Below are positions 42,936-53,905 of a stretch of DNA of 64,000 nucleotides, in pieces. A program made the translations under genes and the position numbers. The stretch is taken from assembly GCA_963971575.1 (NCBI GenBank), contig OZ020611.1, positions 245,730,654 to 245,794,653 of the forward strand, in the 5' to 3' direction. Positions within the stretch are counted from its first letter, which is position 1, and the number at the start of each line of letters is the position of its first letter. The notes under the pieces were generated by a model. The model was not told the origin of the DNA and made no database searches. It was given only the letters and a program-made list of their open reading frames with translations. Source of the stretch: Liopterus haemorrhoidalis (taxonomy: Eukaryota > Arthropoda > Insecta > Coleoptera > Dytiscidae).

Positions 42936-43424
42936 TTAGTATACTCTTTTTCTGTAAAAAAAAACTGGTCAGCATATTTTACATAAATCAGTAAAATAGG
43001 TTTAAAAATTTGCTAAAAATAACAATAATTATAGATTAAGCAGGCATAACTCACTGTAAACACTATATTTGCAATGGCCATAAATAACCTGTAATTCGTA
43101 TGAAGTGATAATGATTGATTTGAAACATATGACAGTTCATTAACTGGCTGTAACATGTCAGCTCCCCCTCCTGCACGTCTGCACCCCCCGGCCCACGTGT
43201 CTGCCGTGGTAGAAAGTTGCATGTGCATTTGAAAAATGGCCAGTTATTAGTGCAGTAATGCACCGCACGGCGCTGCACTCTGCGTGTCATCTACTCACAC
43301 GATATTTTTAACTAACGCCGCTAAAAATATCAGATAACTTTAAATATAGCCACAGTTCCGACTGAGTAATACAGGCAGTTATACTGAAAACTGAAATATT
43401 CCACTGAACATGCTTTCAGGATTA
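42936..43424. other. Low-repeat interval
   Basis: GC-richer segment at about 43150-43300; otherwise AT-rich. Minus-strand frames of 71-75 codons have no recognisable domain. Confidence 0.3.
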
Positions 43425-43426
43425 TA

Positions 43427-44341
43427 CAAGGTGTCTCAAAAGAAATTTTATATTTAGTGGATCGATTAAAAAAAAAGTAAGCCGTATATAGAAAAAATGT
43501 TTATTAATTATTAAAATACACTTTTTGGGGATTTATTTCTTAAAAATAATATCGTCTAAATGTAGACCCTCGCGGTCTCGGCACTCATTTAATCGAACAG
43601 TAAAATGACTTATGACGTCTCGGCAGGTGGACTCAGGGATGGCTGCCATTTCGTGACGGATATTTTCTTTCAAATGCGCCAGTGAAGTCGGTTTATTGGC
43701 GTAAACTTTAGATTTAAGATAACCCCATAGGAAAAAGTCCATAGGGGTTAAATCTGGACTGCGTGGAGGCCAATTTATGTCACCTCTCCGGGAGATCAAT
43801 TTGCCTGAGAATTAAGCCTCTGACTGGCATCTTGAGGCTTTAATTCTTGCACCAATTGAATTTTGTGGGGTGCAGCTTTAGGTCTTTGTGCATAATGCGA
43901 TGTAATGATGATCTATGCACATTTAAAGCACTTGCGCGCTTCCGAATTGAAAGGTTCGGGTCGTCACGAACAGACTGATTAACATTCTCCACGTTTTCTA
44001 CCGTTCTTGATGACCTAGGTCGCCCGGATTTTGATTTATCCAGCGTTGTATCAGTCTCTTCAAAATTTTTAACCCAATGTCGAATGAGAGGAATGCTTGG
44101 TGCATCATTTAAGTGGCGAAAACCTCGAATACTGCAGAATTTTCTACGCGCTACAGTCGCCGAATCACCGTTTTTGTAAAACTCTCGCACGCATAACGCG
44201 CGGTCTGCTTCCGAGAAACGCTCCATAGCGACTGAATTCCCAACCGCCAGGCTACCGATTGACAGAACCCCCGCGCCCCTCGGATATGTTGCGTTCACGC
44301 AATAAGCTAAATAAATATAAAATTTCTTTTGAGACACCTTG
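43427..44341 (-). mobile_element. DD41D-type Tc1/mariner element, internally deleted
   Basis: 915 bp with inverted ends CAAGGTGTCTCAAAAGAAAT and TA on both sides (43425-43426 and 44342-44343). It is the deletion derivative of the 1309-bp element at 46257-47565. About 394 bp are missing, from after 'agaggcttaatt' to 'ctcaggcaaattg', a junction with short AATT-T-C homology. The lost piece includes the first two catalytic aspartates. Confidence 0.9.
43533..44226 (-). pseudogene. DD41D transposase, deletion copy
   Basis: N-terminal part from Met at 44226 (MERFSEADRALCVREFYKNG) with the helix-turn-helix and linker, to KLHPTKFNWCKN. Then, out of frame after the deletion, ISRRGDINWPPRSPDLTPMD and the intact C-terminus to LHLDDIIFKK. 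It cannot make a catalytic protein. The frame upstream of 44226 lies in the terminal repeat and is probably not translated. Confidence 0.85.
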
Positions 44342-44343
44342 TA

Positions 44344-44535
44344 TAAGGCTTCAACAAACAGACTAAAGAAATGTTAGTCTGAAATTTGTGACGCTAAAAT
44401 ATTTTTAAAGTAACATGATTTTGATTTAAGTGTGGGTAAAGACAGAAGATGGTTCTAAGATATGACCAGGCATGGCCAAACTTTTGGACTACCAAGGGTA
44501 TATTCTCTCTGATAGATATAAAGGCAAGGTAGACG
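44344..44535. other. AT-rich spacer
   Basis: Nothing recognised between the deleted DD41D element and family C copy C3. Confidence 0.3.
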
Positions 44536-45075
44536 AAAAAAAAAAAAAAATTATGTGAAGTGTGAATTTTCACAAATGTTAGGATTTCGCAGGTATTTAG
44601 TAAGTGAATGATGATTATTTGGGATGCCAAAACAAATTTTATGTCAAAATATTTTTTTATGAATTTTAATTCGAATGCCTAATGCCATTATTTAAGTTTC
44701 TAAATATGTGCAGAATTTTTTTTATATAGCAAGGTTCATTAAGATTTTGTAAATTGTGCCTACGGCTTCCATTGGCGCAATCATAAGTCCCGCCCTCTTA
44801 TTTCGTACACATTCAAACATAGAATTAAATTATAATTTTAACATTTCCCACTGGTTATTAAATTTACGCTTTTAAAAATTAAATGCAACATTTACCAGAA
44901 TATAACTAGAATTTTTACAAAATAATTTAAACTCAATAAAAATGCAATAAAAAAAAACAGAAAAATTAAAAATGACAGGAATCGAACTCTAGTTTACAAA
45001 TTACAAAGAAACGACGAAATGCACTACGCTACGAGCGCTTACTTATCTACTGATTTACATACATGTTTAAAGTAA
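44536..45075 (-). mobile_element. Family C element C3, 5' half missing
   Basis: 3' end at 44536 (reverse of the hairpin and TGAAGTGTG end), then conserved interior to the tRNA-like module at 44978-45031, beyond which similarity stops. Confidence 0.75.
44978..45031 (-). promoter_or_regulatory. tRNA-like A/B-box module inside C3
   Basis: On the minus strand: A-like TAGCGTAGTGC (45031-45021) and B-like AGTTCGATTCC (44988-44978), each one mismatch from consensus. Confidence 0.45.
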
Positions 45076-45659
45076 TGCACATCTCTAACTTCGAAAGTAG
45101 CAGTGCATGTAAACAAGGTAATTGATGGACTATTTTATTCGTATCATGACCAGTTTCTACGCCAATATTTCAGTGAGCAGATGGAGGTGAGATAGCATCA
45201 GTACCATTAGTCATTAGTGATTGGTCAGAGGCAGTGTGTTGGCCGAGAGAAGTGTCTGGGTGTCGCGATGTGTCCTTATAAAAGTTCTGTCGACTCTGCT
45301 CTTGGTCTGGTCTGCTTCAATCCACGTAGGTACTTTCATATTTGCAGTTGGCAGTGTATTTTTCATCCTGGTTACGGTGCAGTTGTCCGTTGTCCGATCA
45401 GATCACTGCCCCCGGACAACTTCAACTTGTGTTAAATGCGGAGGCGGCGGTCACCGCTCAACTAACTATCAACACCACATACAACACTCTCTAACAACGA
45501 TTTATATCGCTCGGATAAAAACTGCAAGAAAAGAGAAATGTGAAATGAGGAGAAGAAATATTTACTACTAGCTGGAGTACCAGTACTTCGTACGGTTTTT
45601 GTAATGTATTTTGCTGTAACGTAAATGATAAGTGAGGTATTTCAATTTTAAGTAGAACC
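45076..45659. other. Low-repeat interval with GC-richer island
   Basis: Non-repetitive, GC-richer at about 45160-45480. Two overlapping plus-strand frames (72 and 116 codons) have no recognisable domain and no support for splicing or start context. Possibly host sequence. Confidence 0.35.
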
Positions 45660-45772
45660 ACTGCCGTAACTAGGCAGAAGCAACAGGGGCTGTTGCCCGG
45701 GACCCAGAAAGGAAAATATTAGCATAATACTGGCTATTTGAGTGAGGACCTTTCTTTTTTTAGGTCAAAACT
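45660..45772. repeat. Repeat R fragment
   Basis: 'cactgccgtaactaggc', then 'gttgcccgggaccc', then 'gagtgaggacctttctttt'. Same end and minisatellite unit as 17246-17640. Confidence 0.5.
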
Positions 45773-45846
45773 TTAGTTGAACATAGAAAGTTGAAATTTG
45801 GCATATTTGTACAAGTTTTTGACCCACATATAGGAAAACTATAGAG

Positions 45847-46140
45847 CAGGGGTCGGCAACCTTTTTGTCAATAAGGGCGCAATATAAATTCAAATGTTAG
45901 TGAGGACGCATAAAAACGTAAAATATGTAAACACTCGTGGTTGGCAAGGTCGCCTAATCTAAAAGGTCCTCACCTCCCAAAATCCAAGTGATGAGCAAAA
46001 AAAAGGTCATCAGCTCTCAAAATCCAAGAGTGACGAGCAGAAAAAAAAGGTCGTCGGTCGTCGTGTGGATATTGGGCTCAGTATGTGTGTCTCGATACCA
46101 GGGCGCCACGGCGCCCGCGGGCGCTTGTTGCGGTCCCCTG
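45847..46140. mobile_element. hAT MITE with perfect 8-bp duplication
   Basis: 294 bp. Ends CAGGGGTCGGCAACC and GGTTGCGG-type mirror CGGTCCCCTG. CTATAGAG occurs on both sides (45839-45846 and 46141-46148). The interior carries two to three units of the 40-bp minisatellite (reverse of 42548-42935). Its host, C6, resumes as in the copy at 63900. Confidence 0.9.
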
Positions 46141-46256
46141 CTATAGAGAGTTCAAAAAAATAAAGCGCGGGATAAATATAAACAAATATGTATTTAGTTG
46201 AGTTGCAGAATCCATTATACCACTCGATAGTTCAATATAAGTTAACATAAGTTATA

Positions 46257-47565
46257 CAAGGTGTCTCAAAAGAAATTTTATATTTATTTAGCTTACTGCG
46301 TGAACGCAACGTATCCGAGGGGCGCGGGGGTTATGTCAATCGGTAGCCTGGCTCTCGGGTATTCAATCGCTATGGAGCGTTTCTCGGGAGCAGACCGCGC
46401 GTTCTGCGTGCGAGAGTTTTACAAAAACGGTGATTCGGCGACTGTAGCGCGTAGAAAATTCTGCAGTATTCGAGGTTTTCGCCACTTAAATGATGCGCCA
46501 AGCATTCCTCTCATTCGACACTGGGTTAAAAAGTTTGAAGAGACTGGTACAACGCTGGATAAATCAAAATCCGGGCGACCTAGGTCATCAAGAACGGTAG
46601 AAAACGTGGAGAATGTTAATCAGTCTGTTCGTGACGACCCGAACCTTTCAATTCGGAAGCGCGCAAGTGCTTTAAATGTGCATAGATCATCATTACATCG
46701 CATTATGCACAAAGACATAAAGCTGCACCCCTACAAAATTAAATTGGTGCAAGAATTAAAGCCCCAAGATGCCAGTCAGAGGCTTAATTTCGTAAATCAG
46801 GTGATTGAGCGGTTTTCAACGTTTACCAACATTTTGTTTTCGGATGAAGCATTTTCATCTTAATGGCCACGTAAATAAGCAGAACTACCGCTACTGGAGT
46901 GCAACGAATCCGAAACGCAAACATCAGAAACCCCTACATTCGCCTAAAGTGACCGTATGGGCTGCGATGTCGGCGCGAGGAATTATCGGCCCTTACTTTT
47001 TTGAAGACGAAAGGAGGCGTGCAGTTACAGTGAATTCAGAGCGTTATGTGGAGATGTTAGACAACTTCTTGGTACCTGAACTGCAAAACTTTCCTGGCTA
47101 TAACCAAAGAACATGGTTCCAACAGGACGGAGCAATTTCACACACGTCCAATATGTCCCTGCCACGTGTTCGTGAAATTTTCTCAGGCAAATTGATCTCC
47201 CGGAGAGGTGACATAAATTGGCCTCTACGCAGTCCAGATTTAACCCCTATGGACTTTTTCCTATGGGGTTATCTTAAATCTAAAGTTTACGCCAATAAAC
47301 CGACTTCACTGGCGCATTTGAAAGAAAATATCCGTCAGGAAATGGCAGCCATCCCTGAGTCCACCTGCCGAGACGTCATAAGTAATTTTACTGTTCGATT
47401 AAATGAGTGCCGAGAACGCGAGGGTCTACATTTAGACGATATTATTTTTAAGAAATAAATCCCCAAAAAGTGTATTTTAATAATTAATAAACATTTTTTC
47501 TATATACGGCTTACTTTTTTTTTTAATCGATCCACTAAATATAAAATTTCTTTTGAGACACCTTG
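46257..47565 (+). mobile_element. DD41D-type Tc1/mariner element, full length
   Basis: 1309 bp with inverted ends CAAGGTGTCTCAAAAGAAAT extending over 20 bp, and TA on both sides (46255-46256 and 47566-47567). It contains one transposase gene broken by a single frameshift. It is the best preserved transposon in the window and the probable parent type of the deleted copy at 43427. Confidence 0.9.
46372..47458 (+). pseudogene. DD41D transposase with one frameshift
   Basis: I place the start at MERFSGADRAFCVREFYKNG (46372), because the upstream frame lies in the terminal repeat. N-terminal helix-turn-helix with RRKFCSIRGFRHLNDAPS; GRPRSSRTVENV linker; second HTH with IRKRASALNVHRSSLHRIM; first Asp in ILFSDEAF. 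There the T run at 46851-46856 loses frame and the protein continues in the next frame. VTVWAAMSARGIIGPYFF, second Asp in WFQQDGAISH and third in RSPDLTPMDFFLWG follow, with 41 residues between. The C-terminus ends HLDDIIFKK. DD41D spacing points to the rosa/VS (Visitor) group of Tc1/mariner. Only one lesion was seen. Confidence 0.85.
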
Positions 47566-48307
47566 TACTTTATATTGAAATATGTATTTAATGAAAAAAT
47601 AAATATTTTTTAAAATTTTTAGTGGGTCATCAAATGAAACTTCTTAATGCGTGGATGCAAAAATTTTTTATTTATTTGTGAAAAATCTTTTTTTTTTGGG
47701 TTCTTGTCATTAAATGGCAAAAAACTTTTGTCCCCCACCCTATCTCCCAGAGGGGATGAACTAAAAATCTAAAAAAAATCTCAATAATGTACATTGATGG
47801 GAACCGGAATAGTTCACCAGAAAATTTTGATCAGATTGTTTTTTCGCAAAATATTGATTTTTTTGTGTCGTCCAAAAAAATATTTTTTTAAAATTTATTG
47901 TGTGGTATCAAAAGAAAGCTCTTAAGACGTAGATAAATTAACGGGAAGTAGTTTTTTATTTATTTTTTATTTTAATACGATTTTTTCCGAAAAAGAACTA
48001 AAAAATCAGTATCCCGCACTTTTTAATCCTGTAAGGGGTTAAATTAAAAATCTGAAAAAATTATAAGCAATGTATATTGCTATGAACCGAAAACGTACGA
48101 GAGAAATTTTTTATCCGATTTCGTTTTTGGAAAATATTACAATTTTTGTGTTATTGATTTTTTTTTTAATTTAAATTTTATTGTGGGGATATTAAATGTA
48201 AGCTCTTTAAGTGCTGATTAAGGAACAGTAATTGATTTTTGAAATACATTTCATTTTTACTTAATTTTGCCAAGTATTAAGATTTTCGTTTAATATCTTA
48301 GCTAAAA

Positions 48308-49366
48308 TTAAAAAAAATTGATGTGAAGTGTGAATTTTCACACATTTCAGGGTTTTGCAGGTATTTAGTAAGTGAATGATGATTATTTGGGATGCCAAAA
48401 CAAATTTTATGTCAAAATATTTTTTTATGAATTTTAATTCGAATGCCTATTACCATTATTTAAGTTTCTAAAGATGTGCAGTATTTTTTTTATATATCAA
48501 GGTTCATTAAGATTTTGAAAATTGCGCCTATGGCTTCCATTGGTTGTTTTTAGTCATAGCTCCTCTCCTTTGATTTCGTGTACATTCTGTACACGAAACT
48601 CATTCGTATACACTGGTTATTAAATTTACGCTTTTAAAAATTAAATGCAACATTTGCCAAAATATAACTAGAATTTTGAAAAAATAATTTAAACAAAATA
48701 ACAATGCAAAAAAAAAAAAAAAAATAATCTTGTCTCTTCTCGGGGGATTTGAACACTCATTTTCTCGGTCAGAACGCTAGTACCGTAACCATTGCACTAA
48801 GACACACGTTATACTTTAGTGTGTTATATAACTATAAGGTTTCAACATTATTAGCAAAAAAACACAAAAAATGCTTTTTTTTCCAAAAACATAATCTGAT
48901 CAAAAATTCCTGTTGTACTATTCCGGTTCACACCAATGTACATTACTTAGAATTTTTTCAGATTTTTAGTTTAAACCATCTGGGCTACAGGGTGTGGGAC
49001 AAAATTTTTTTTGCACAATTTTGGCAAAAATCGCTTCAAAATAATTTATTTTGCGAAAATAAAAATTTGATCGTTAATCCACGTACCAAGGGCTTTCATT
49101 TGACACCCTACTCAGAATTTAAAAAAAATATTTTTGTTTTCGATGAGCACATATTTGTTTATATTTTTAGGGGGATATGTTTTTTAGATGTTTTAGTATT
49201 TTTCCTATGTGCGGGTCAAAGAGTTGTATAAGCATGCCAAATTTCAACTCTCTAGGTTTAGCCGTTTGGTTACAATTTTTACCGAACAGACAGACAGACA
49301 GACAGACAGACGACAAAATGACGGTATAAGGGTTTTTTGGTCATATCTACAAAACCCTAAAAAATA
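48308..49366 (-). mobile_element. Family C element C4, full length
   Basis: About 1060 bp. Read on the minus strand: 5' end at 49366 (TTTTTTAGGGTTTTGTAGAT), (GTCT)n at 49286-49312, the conserved centre, a tRNA-like module at 48745-48799, and 3' motif and hairpin ending at 48308. Longest complete copy of the family. Confidence 0.85.
48745..48799 (-). promoter_or_regulatory. tRNA-like A/B-box module inside C4
   Basis: On the minus strand: A-like TAGTGCAATGG (48799-48789) and B-like TGTTCAAATCC (48755-48745), each one mismatch from consensus. The sequence between differs from C1-C3. Confidence 0.45.
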
Positions 49367-49367
49367 T

Positions 49368-49658
49368 TGTTGGAATATGGGGTTATTGGAGATTGTTAAA
49401 TAAAACACATACATAGGCTTTAAACATCTTTATTCAATCATAGCCAGAGAAGAACTGTTTCAGCATAAGTATTTTTATATTATCTGAAAGCTTACGTCAT
49501 GATGTGACCGCTTTATATTGCAGCCTCAGCCTAATTATGTTCGAATATTATCTTTGTATATTAGAACAATAAGTTGTTCTATATTTTTGGTTTTGCTGAC
49601 TTAACTTTAATTACTTGAAACCTTAATCTTTATTAGTTGCAAGAATGAAATCTCAACA
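49368..49658 (+). mobile_element. Solo LTR, copia-like
   Basis: 291 bp starting TGTTGGAATATGGGG and ending TCTCAACA. AATAT is duplicated on both sides (49363-49367 and 49659-49663), the 5-bp duplication of LTR retroelements. AATAAA lies at about 49395 and may be the poly(A) signal. No internal region is present on either side, so it is a solo LTR. TGTTGGAATAT is typical of insect Ty1/copia LTRs (recalled, not searched). It inserted immediately beside C4. Confidence 0.8.
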
Positions 49659-49663
49659 AATAT

Positions 49664-50500
49664 ATTTGTATATACATGGATACATTTTGTTATGGGTAGA
49701 AAAGAGATACGTAATTTTGTTTTGCAAATATTGATTAGAAAAATAAATAAATAACTGGCCGGTTGCTGGGATTCCATTTCTAGTAGAGAATCTGTTAGTT
49801 TTTCATATAGTCACAATATAAACAATGTCTCTGTCGGCGTTAGGCTCTTGCGTGACAAAAGATCACCCGCAGTGTTGTTCTGCCTATTGATTTAAATGAT
49901 TTAAAAGCAACACTTGTAATTGTGTTATGTAGTGACAGGCATTCATCGTTTGCCCTTCTAATAATCATCATTCACTGACTAAATACCTACAAAATCCTGA
50001 AATGTGTGAAAATTTACACCTCACGTTAATGTTTTTTCATTTAGATATTCGGGGAATTACGGGAATTATTGACTTAAGAATGTTTAGCATTATAAAGCAT
50101 CGTGTTTAATTAATAAAAAGTCAATGACGTAAATGTTTAACGTTCAGTAATGAATGTTTATAATGACATTATACATTTGTCATAGAAGCAGAAGAAACTG
50201 AACCTTGAATAGAAAAAAATAAATGGACGCCGAGTTAATGTACAGCTCGGGCAACAGCCAGCACCAACATTTTATCGCCGTATTCATAAAAACACTCAGC
50301 ACTCAACTCGGCCGCGTTCACCAACTTTGTCTTCTACAGCTGTTTACACATCAATGTATAAAGGATGAATTAATTTTAAAATTAGCGTTTTATTAAAATT
50401 ACATTATAAGCAAAACTTGTTTAATGGCCACTTCCTAGAATTGTACGTAATAATGTTTAAATATAAGAAATTTATCATGGCTATAATAACATGTACTGTT
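49664..50500. other. Interval with a solitary C 3' end
   Basis: 'cattcactgactaaatacctacaaaatcctgaaatgtgtg' at 49968-50037 is a family C 3' end. Otherwise AT-rich without recognised features. Confidence 0.35.
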
Positions 50501-50504
50501 TAGC

Positions 50505-50880
50505 AAATATCTTGTGAAAAGTCGATGGACGGGTACTCTTATATCCTTTGATCGATATGAAAAATATTTTGCAGATTTATTCTCTAAGAATCTGCGGATA
50601 AAACAACGTATAGAAATGTCTAGAATTTCGTAGGCATAAACAAGAAATTCTAGACACTTCAATATCCTTTGATCGACATGAAAAATATTTTGCAGATTTA
50701 TTATTAGAAATCTGAGAAAATAACCTATAGAAATGTCTAGGGTTTCGTAGGCATAAACAAGAAACCCTAGGATATTCCTATATTGTTTGACCGAAATGAA
50801 CACTATTTTGCAAATTTATATAGAAGTATGTCTACGAATATGATTACATACAGAAATATCCAGGGTTTCGTAGGCATAAA
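50505..50880. repeat. Tandem repeat of about 117 bp with a covarying hairpin
   Basis: Three units, each with 'atcctttgatcga-atgaaaaatattttgcagatt' and a hairpin. Unit 1: TCTAGAATTTC/GAAATTCTAGA (50619-50654). Unit 2: CTAGGGTTTC/GAAACCCTAG (50737-50770). The loop 'gtaggcataaacaa' is identical. Unit 3 lacks the right arm. The GGGTTTCGTAGGCAT string resembles the family C 5' end, so this may be a tandem of element termini. Confidence 0.8.
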
Positions 50881-52163
50881 TTAACGTACCAAATTATTTT
50901 TAGTTTTATCAATATAAATGTAATGTACAGAGTAAAAATGAATCGTTTTCCCATCTTAAAAAGTTTATGAATAAATAATCTAGCTATATAATTAGCAAGT
51001 GTCTGTATGTAGTGTCGATAAGATTATGACACAGTATAATACAGTATTCCCACTCTTGTCGGAAGCTTTGATGTTCGTGTACCATATTTTCGTGACCTCA
51101 AGCTACCTCGTCCTACCCAGGACGCTAAAGAACGATACAGACTATTACGCGTATGGATATGAACGAAGCTTTATATGACAACTGACGAAAAATTAAATTA
51201 GGTTATAAATGAAATAATTGAAAATTATGAAGATTTGCACTAAACAGGGAATTAGTTACAAAATGAAATTTAATTTTGAAGTGTCAAAATTAAGAATTTT
51301 GCATTTTGTGACTCCAAAATGGTGAAGAAAAACGGTCGAGTGAAACTACTGTATTATACTGTGATAATGACGTAAATTTTTCCTAAGGTTCTCGTGATTG
51401 GCTAACTGGGGACACCCTATCTCTTGATTGGCTGACCGGTGACACCCTCTCCCGTGATTGGCCAACTGGTGATATTCTGTCCCCTGATACGCAGACCGGC
51501 GACAAAAATAAATATACGTTAAAAAATTAAACCACATACACATACAAACAATTGAAATTTTTATATTATGATATAAAATATATATAGTGTACAAATAAAT
51601 ACTTAATTTCTACTTTAAGTAATACGTTTATCAAAATATGTATCGTCGATGTTGGAGCTCGTAAAGTTGTAGGTGACCCTGTGCACTGCACATGTGTTGT
51701 GCAGATTATGACCTCCCGCCACTCGCTGCACAGCTAGGAGGAGGAAGGGGGGGGGGGGGGGGAGGGGCAGAGAGACGTACTGTATGACGTCAGTTATGCA
51801 AAGTTTTTATGCTTGTAATTTGACAGCCGCTCTCACATTAACTGAACCAACTCAAACAACGACCAAGGAAATGTCTCGTTACTCTTTTTATTACTTTGAT
51901 AATTTTACATTCCAGTTTATAGATTGAGATAAAGTTGGACTACAGTAAAAATATATTTAGGTATGTTAAAATATACTTTGTACAAACATATCGCTTCAAT
52001 TTAACGTCGTTAACTTTAAGGTTTTAAAGTTTGCAATAGTTCTCTTTAACCCTTTAGTTGCGGATATATTTCCACAAAACCGTCTGTCGGAACGCAAAAA
52101 AGATTATTTTTCCCCACACTATATCAAATTCAGTATGACTGATACATAAAAAAAAAGATTCAC
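50881..52163. other. Interval with a small minisatellite and a GC island
   Basis: 51391-51504: 3-4 units of about 34 bp with 'gtgattggc-aac-ggtgacaccctct', each including ATTGG (a CCAAT box in reverse). 51650-51790: GC-richer island with a G17-type run at about 51748-51762. No coding region recognised. Confidence 0.5.
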
Positions 52164-53482
52164 GGTAAGTTCATCGAAAATCAATTCATCGAAAATCAAT
52201 TCATCGAAAATCAATTCATCGAATATCAATTCATCGAAAATCAATTCATCGAAAATCAATTCATCGAAAATCAATTCATCAAAAATCAATTCATCGAATG
52301 ATCAATTCATCGAAAAAAAATATTTTGTAAATATTTGAGAGGAATGCCGAGGGGATCGGAAAGCCAAAAAAGCAGTGGTCAATAAAAGTTGACAGACTAC
52401 ACTTATTAAATAACTATCATACTTGGTCTATTAATAATTTTTAAATTTTCCATTCAGAAAATACGCCAGGTAAAAGATACCTGTTGGATTATTTTGAAAT
52501 CGAACAGGGCTCCTTAGATCAGAAAAACCCGGTTAATGGGATCATAAATGTACTTAATACACCCATTCTTAAAGGATTATAAAAATGGTATTTCCCCATC
52601 TGTTAAGTCTTAAGGGTTTTGTGTTATGTACATAGTTTTACTATTCATATTTACTATACCACACATGATTTGTTCAATGTACGGTGATTCTTAACAGGTG
52701 GCATTGTTATGTTAGTGTGAGTTTGTTTTGTCATTAAACTAGATGATGGGTAGCTCGCTTCGCTCGGCTTCTTCTAACCAAACCCTTACTAACCTAACCT
52801 AACCTAAGATAGTGTTTTGACATTAAACTAGAAGATGGGTAGCTCGCTTCGCTCGGCTTCTTCTAACAAAACCCTTACTAACCTAACCTAACCTAAAATA
52901 GTGCTTTGTCCTTAAACTAGAAGATCGGTAACTCGCTCCGCTCGGTTTTAGACTTTTACTAACTAAACCTAACCTAATTACCTTGTTTTTAGGCGCATAG
53001 TACTTTATTTTCCCCATATTAGCCCAATTAAAATGCGTATCATTGTGTATGAATTTATAAATATTATTTGCGTGCAATTGCCCATAACCTGTCTTATTAA
53101 AAACAAAACATTTATTTCTTTTATTATATAAGTTTTATTATTATATTTCTTTATTTATATTCAAACACTGTCACTTTATTTACCTTTTTTTAAACCATAT
53201 AAAAAAAATTACGCAATAATTTCTTAGTCTGTCTACTTTTATTGACCACTGCTCTTTTGACTTTCCGATTCCCTCGGCATTCCTCTCAAATATTTACAAA
53301 ATATTTTTTTTCGATGAATTGATCATTCGATGAATTGATCATTCGATGAATTGATTTTCGATGAATTGATTTTCGATGAATTGATTTTCGATGAATTGAT
53401 TTTCGATGAATTGATTTTCGATGAATTGATTTTCGATGAATTGATATTCGATGAATTGATTTTCGATGAACTCGTCGGTTAC
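52164..53482. mobile_element. Foldback element with tandem-repeat arms
   Basis: About 1.3 kb. The outer inverted arms are tandem 15-bp units 'ttcatcgaaaatcaa' (about ten at 52169-52310 and ten in reverse at 53313-53475). Next inward is a non-repeated inverted block ('atttgagaggaatgccgagg', 52330-52400 and 53225-53300). The centre has three ~89-bp direct repeats (52728-52945) with 'gggtagctcgcttcgctcggc' and (CCTAA)3. Arms of short tandem repeats are the hallmark of FB/Galileo-type foldback elements. The FIENQ-type open frames are repeat translation. Confidence 0.8.
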
Positions 53483-53485
53483 CAA

Positions 53486-53905
53486 AAAAAAATCGAAAAA
53501 TTTTTCAAAATTTTTTCGTTTTATCAAAAAATGTCTCAAATAAAAGTTGTTAGTTATTGCTTTTATAGCAACTTTTGTTGAATAAATTTTTTCGAAATAT
53601 TTTCCTGTTGTGAAAACCGACACGAGTAAACTCCTATTTTTAGTTTTACCAAAAGTTGATCAACTTGTGCCATTGATGTTAAAAGCTTAAATATGAAGTT
53701 TCATAAAAATCCTTTTAGTCGAATTTGCTCTGCACGTGTACACAGACAGACAGACAGACAGACAGCCAGGCCGACAGACATCATGCTAAAAATAGTCAAA
53801 ACGTTATGTAGGGACCTTAATTCGTGGAGATCCATCGAAATCTCGAAATTTCAAAATCGGTATGATCACAATACCTCTCTTATATATGTTGGAGGTCGGT
53901 AAAAA
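53486..53905 (-). mobile_element. Family A element, 3'-truncated
   Basis: 5' end at 53905 (TGGAGGTCGGT), short CAGA tract at 53742-53772, running to the 'cgttttatcaaaa' region where the foldback element's right arm abuts. Confidence 0.75.

Larger units (their letters stand above)
45773..48306 (+). mobile_element. Family C subfamily element C6, doubly interrupted
   Basis: Begins in 'aacatagaaagttgaaatttgg', so the 5' end is missing. A hAT MITE at 45847-46140 and the DD41D transposon at 46257-47565 interrupt it. It continues with 'gtgggtcatcaaatgaaac', 'cttaatgcgtgga' and 'gggaaccggaatagttc' to about 48300, where C4 starts. Closest to the C copy at the window end. Confidence 0.7.

Noticed and set aside
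42752..42994. Frames with repeated FAHHLYFW or LLITCIFGVRTS
   Set aside because: Product of the 40-bp minisatellite, open in two frames.
45221..45571. 116-codon plus-strand frame as a host exon
   Set aside because: Hydrophobic start but overlapping another open frame, no recognisable family and no clear splice sites; left as unassigned island.
52790..52900. Telomere (CCTAA/TTAGG) array
   Set aside because: Only about three units at a time, embedded in an 89-bp repeat inside a foldback element; no terminal array.
53339..53623. Repeated FIENQ / IFDEL frames
   Set aside because: Translation of the 15-bp foldback repeat; open on both strands.
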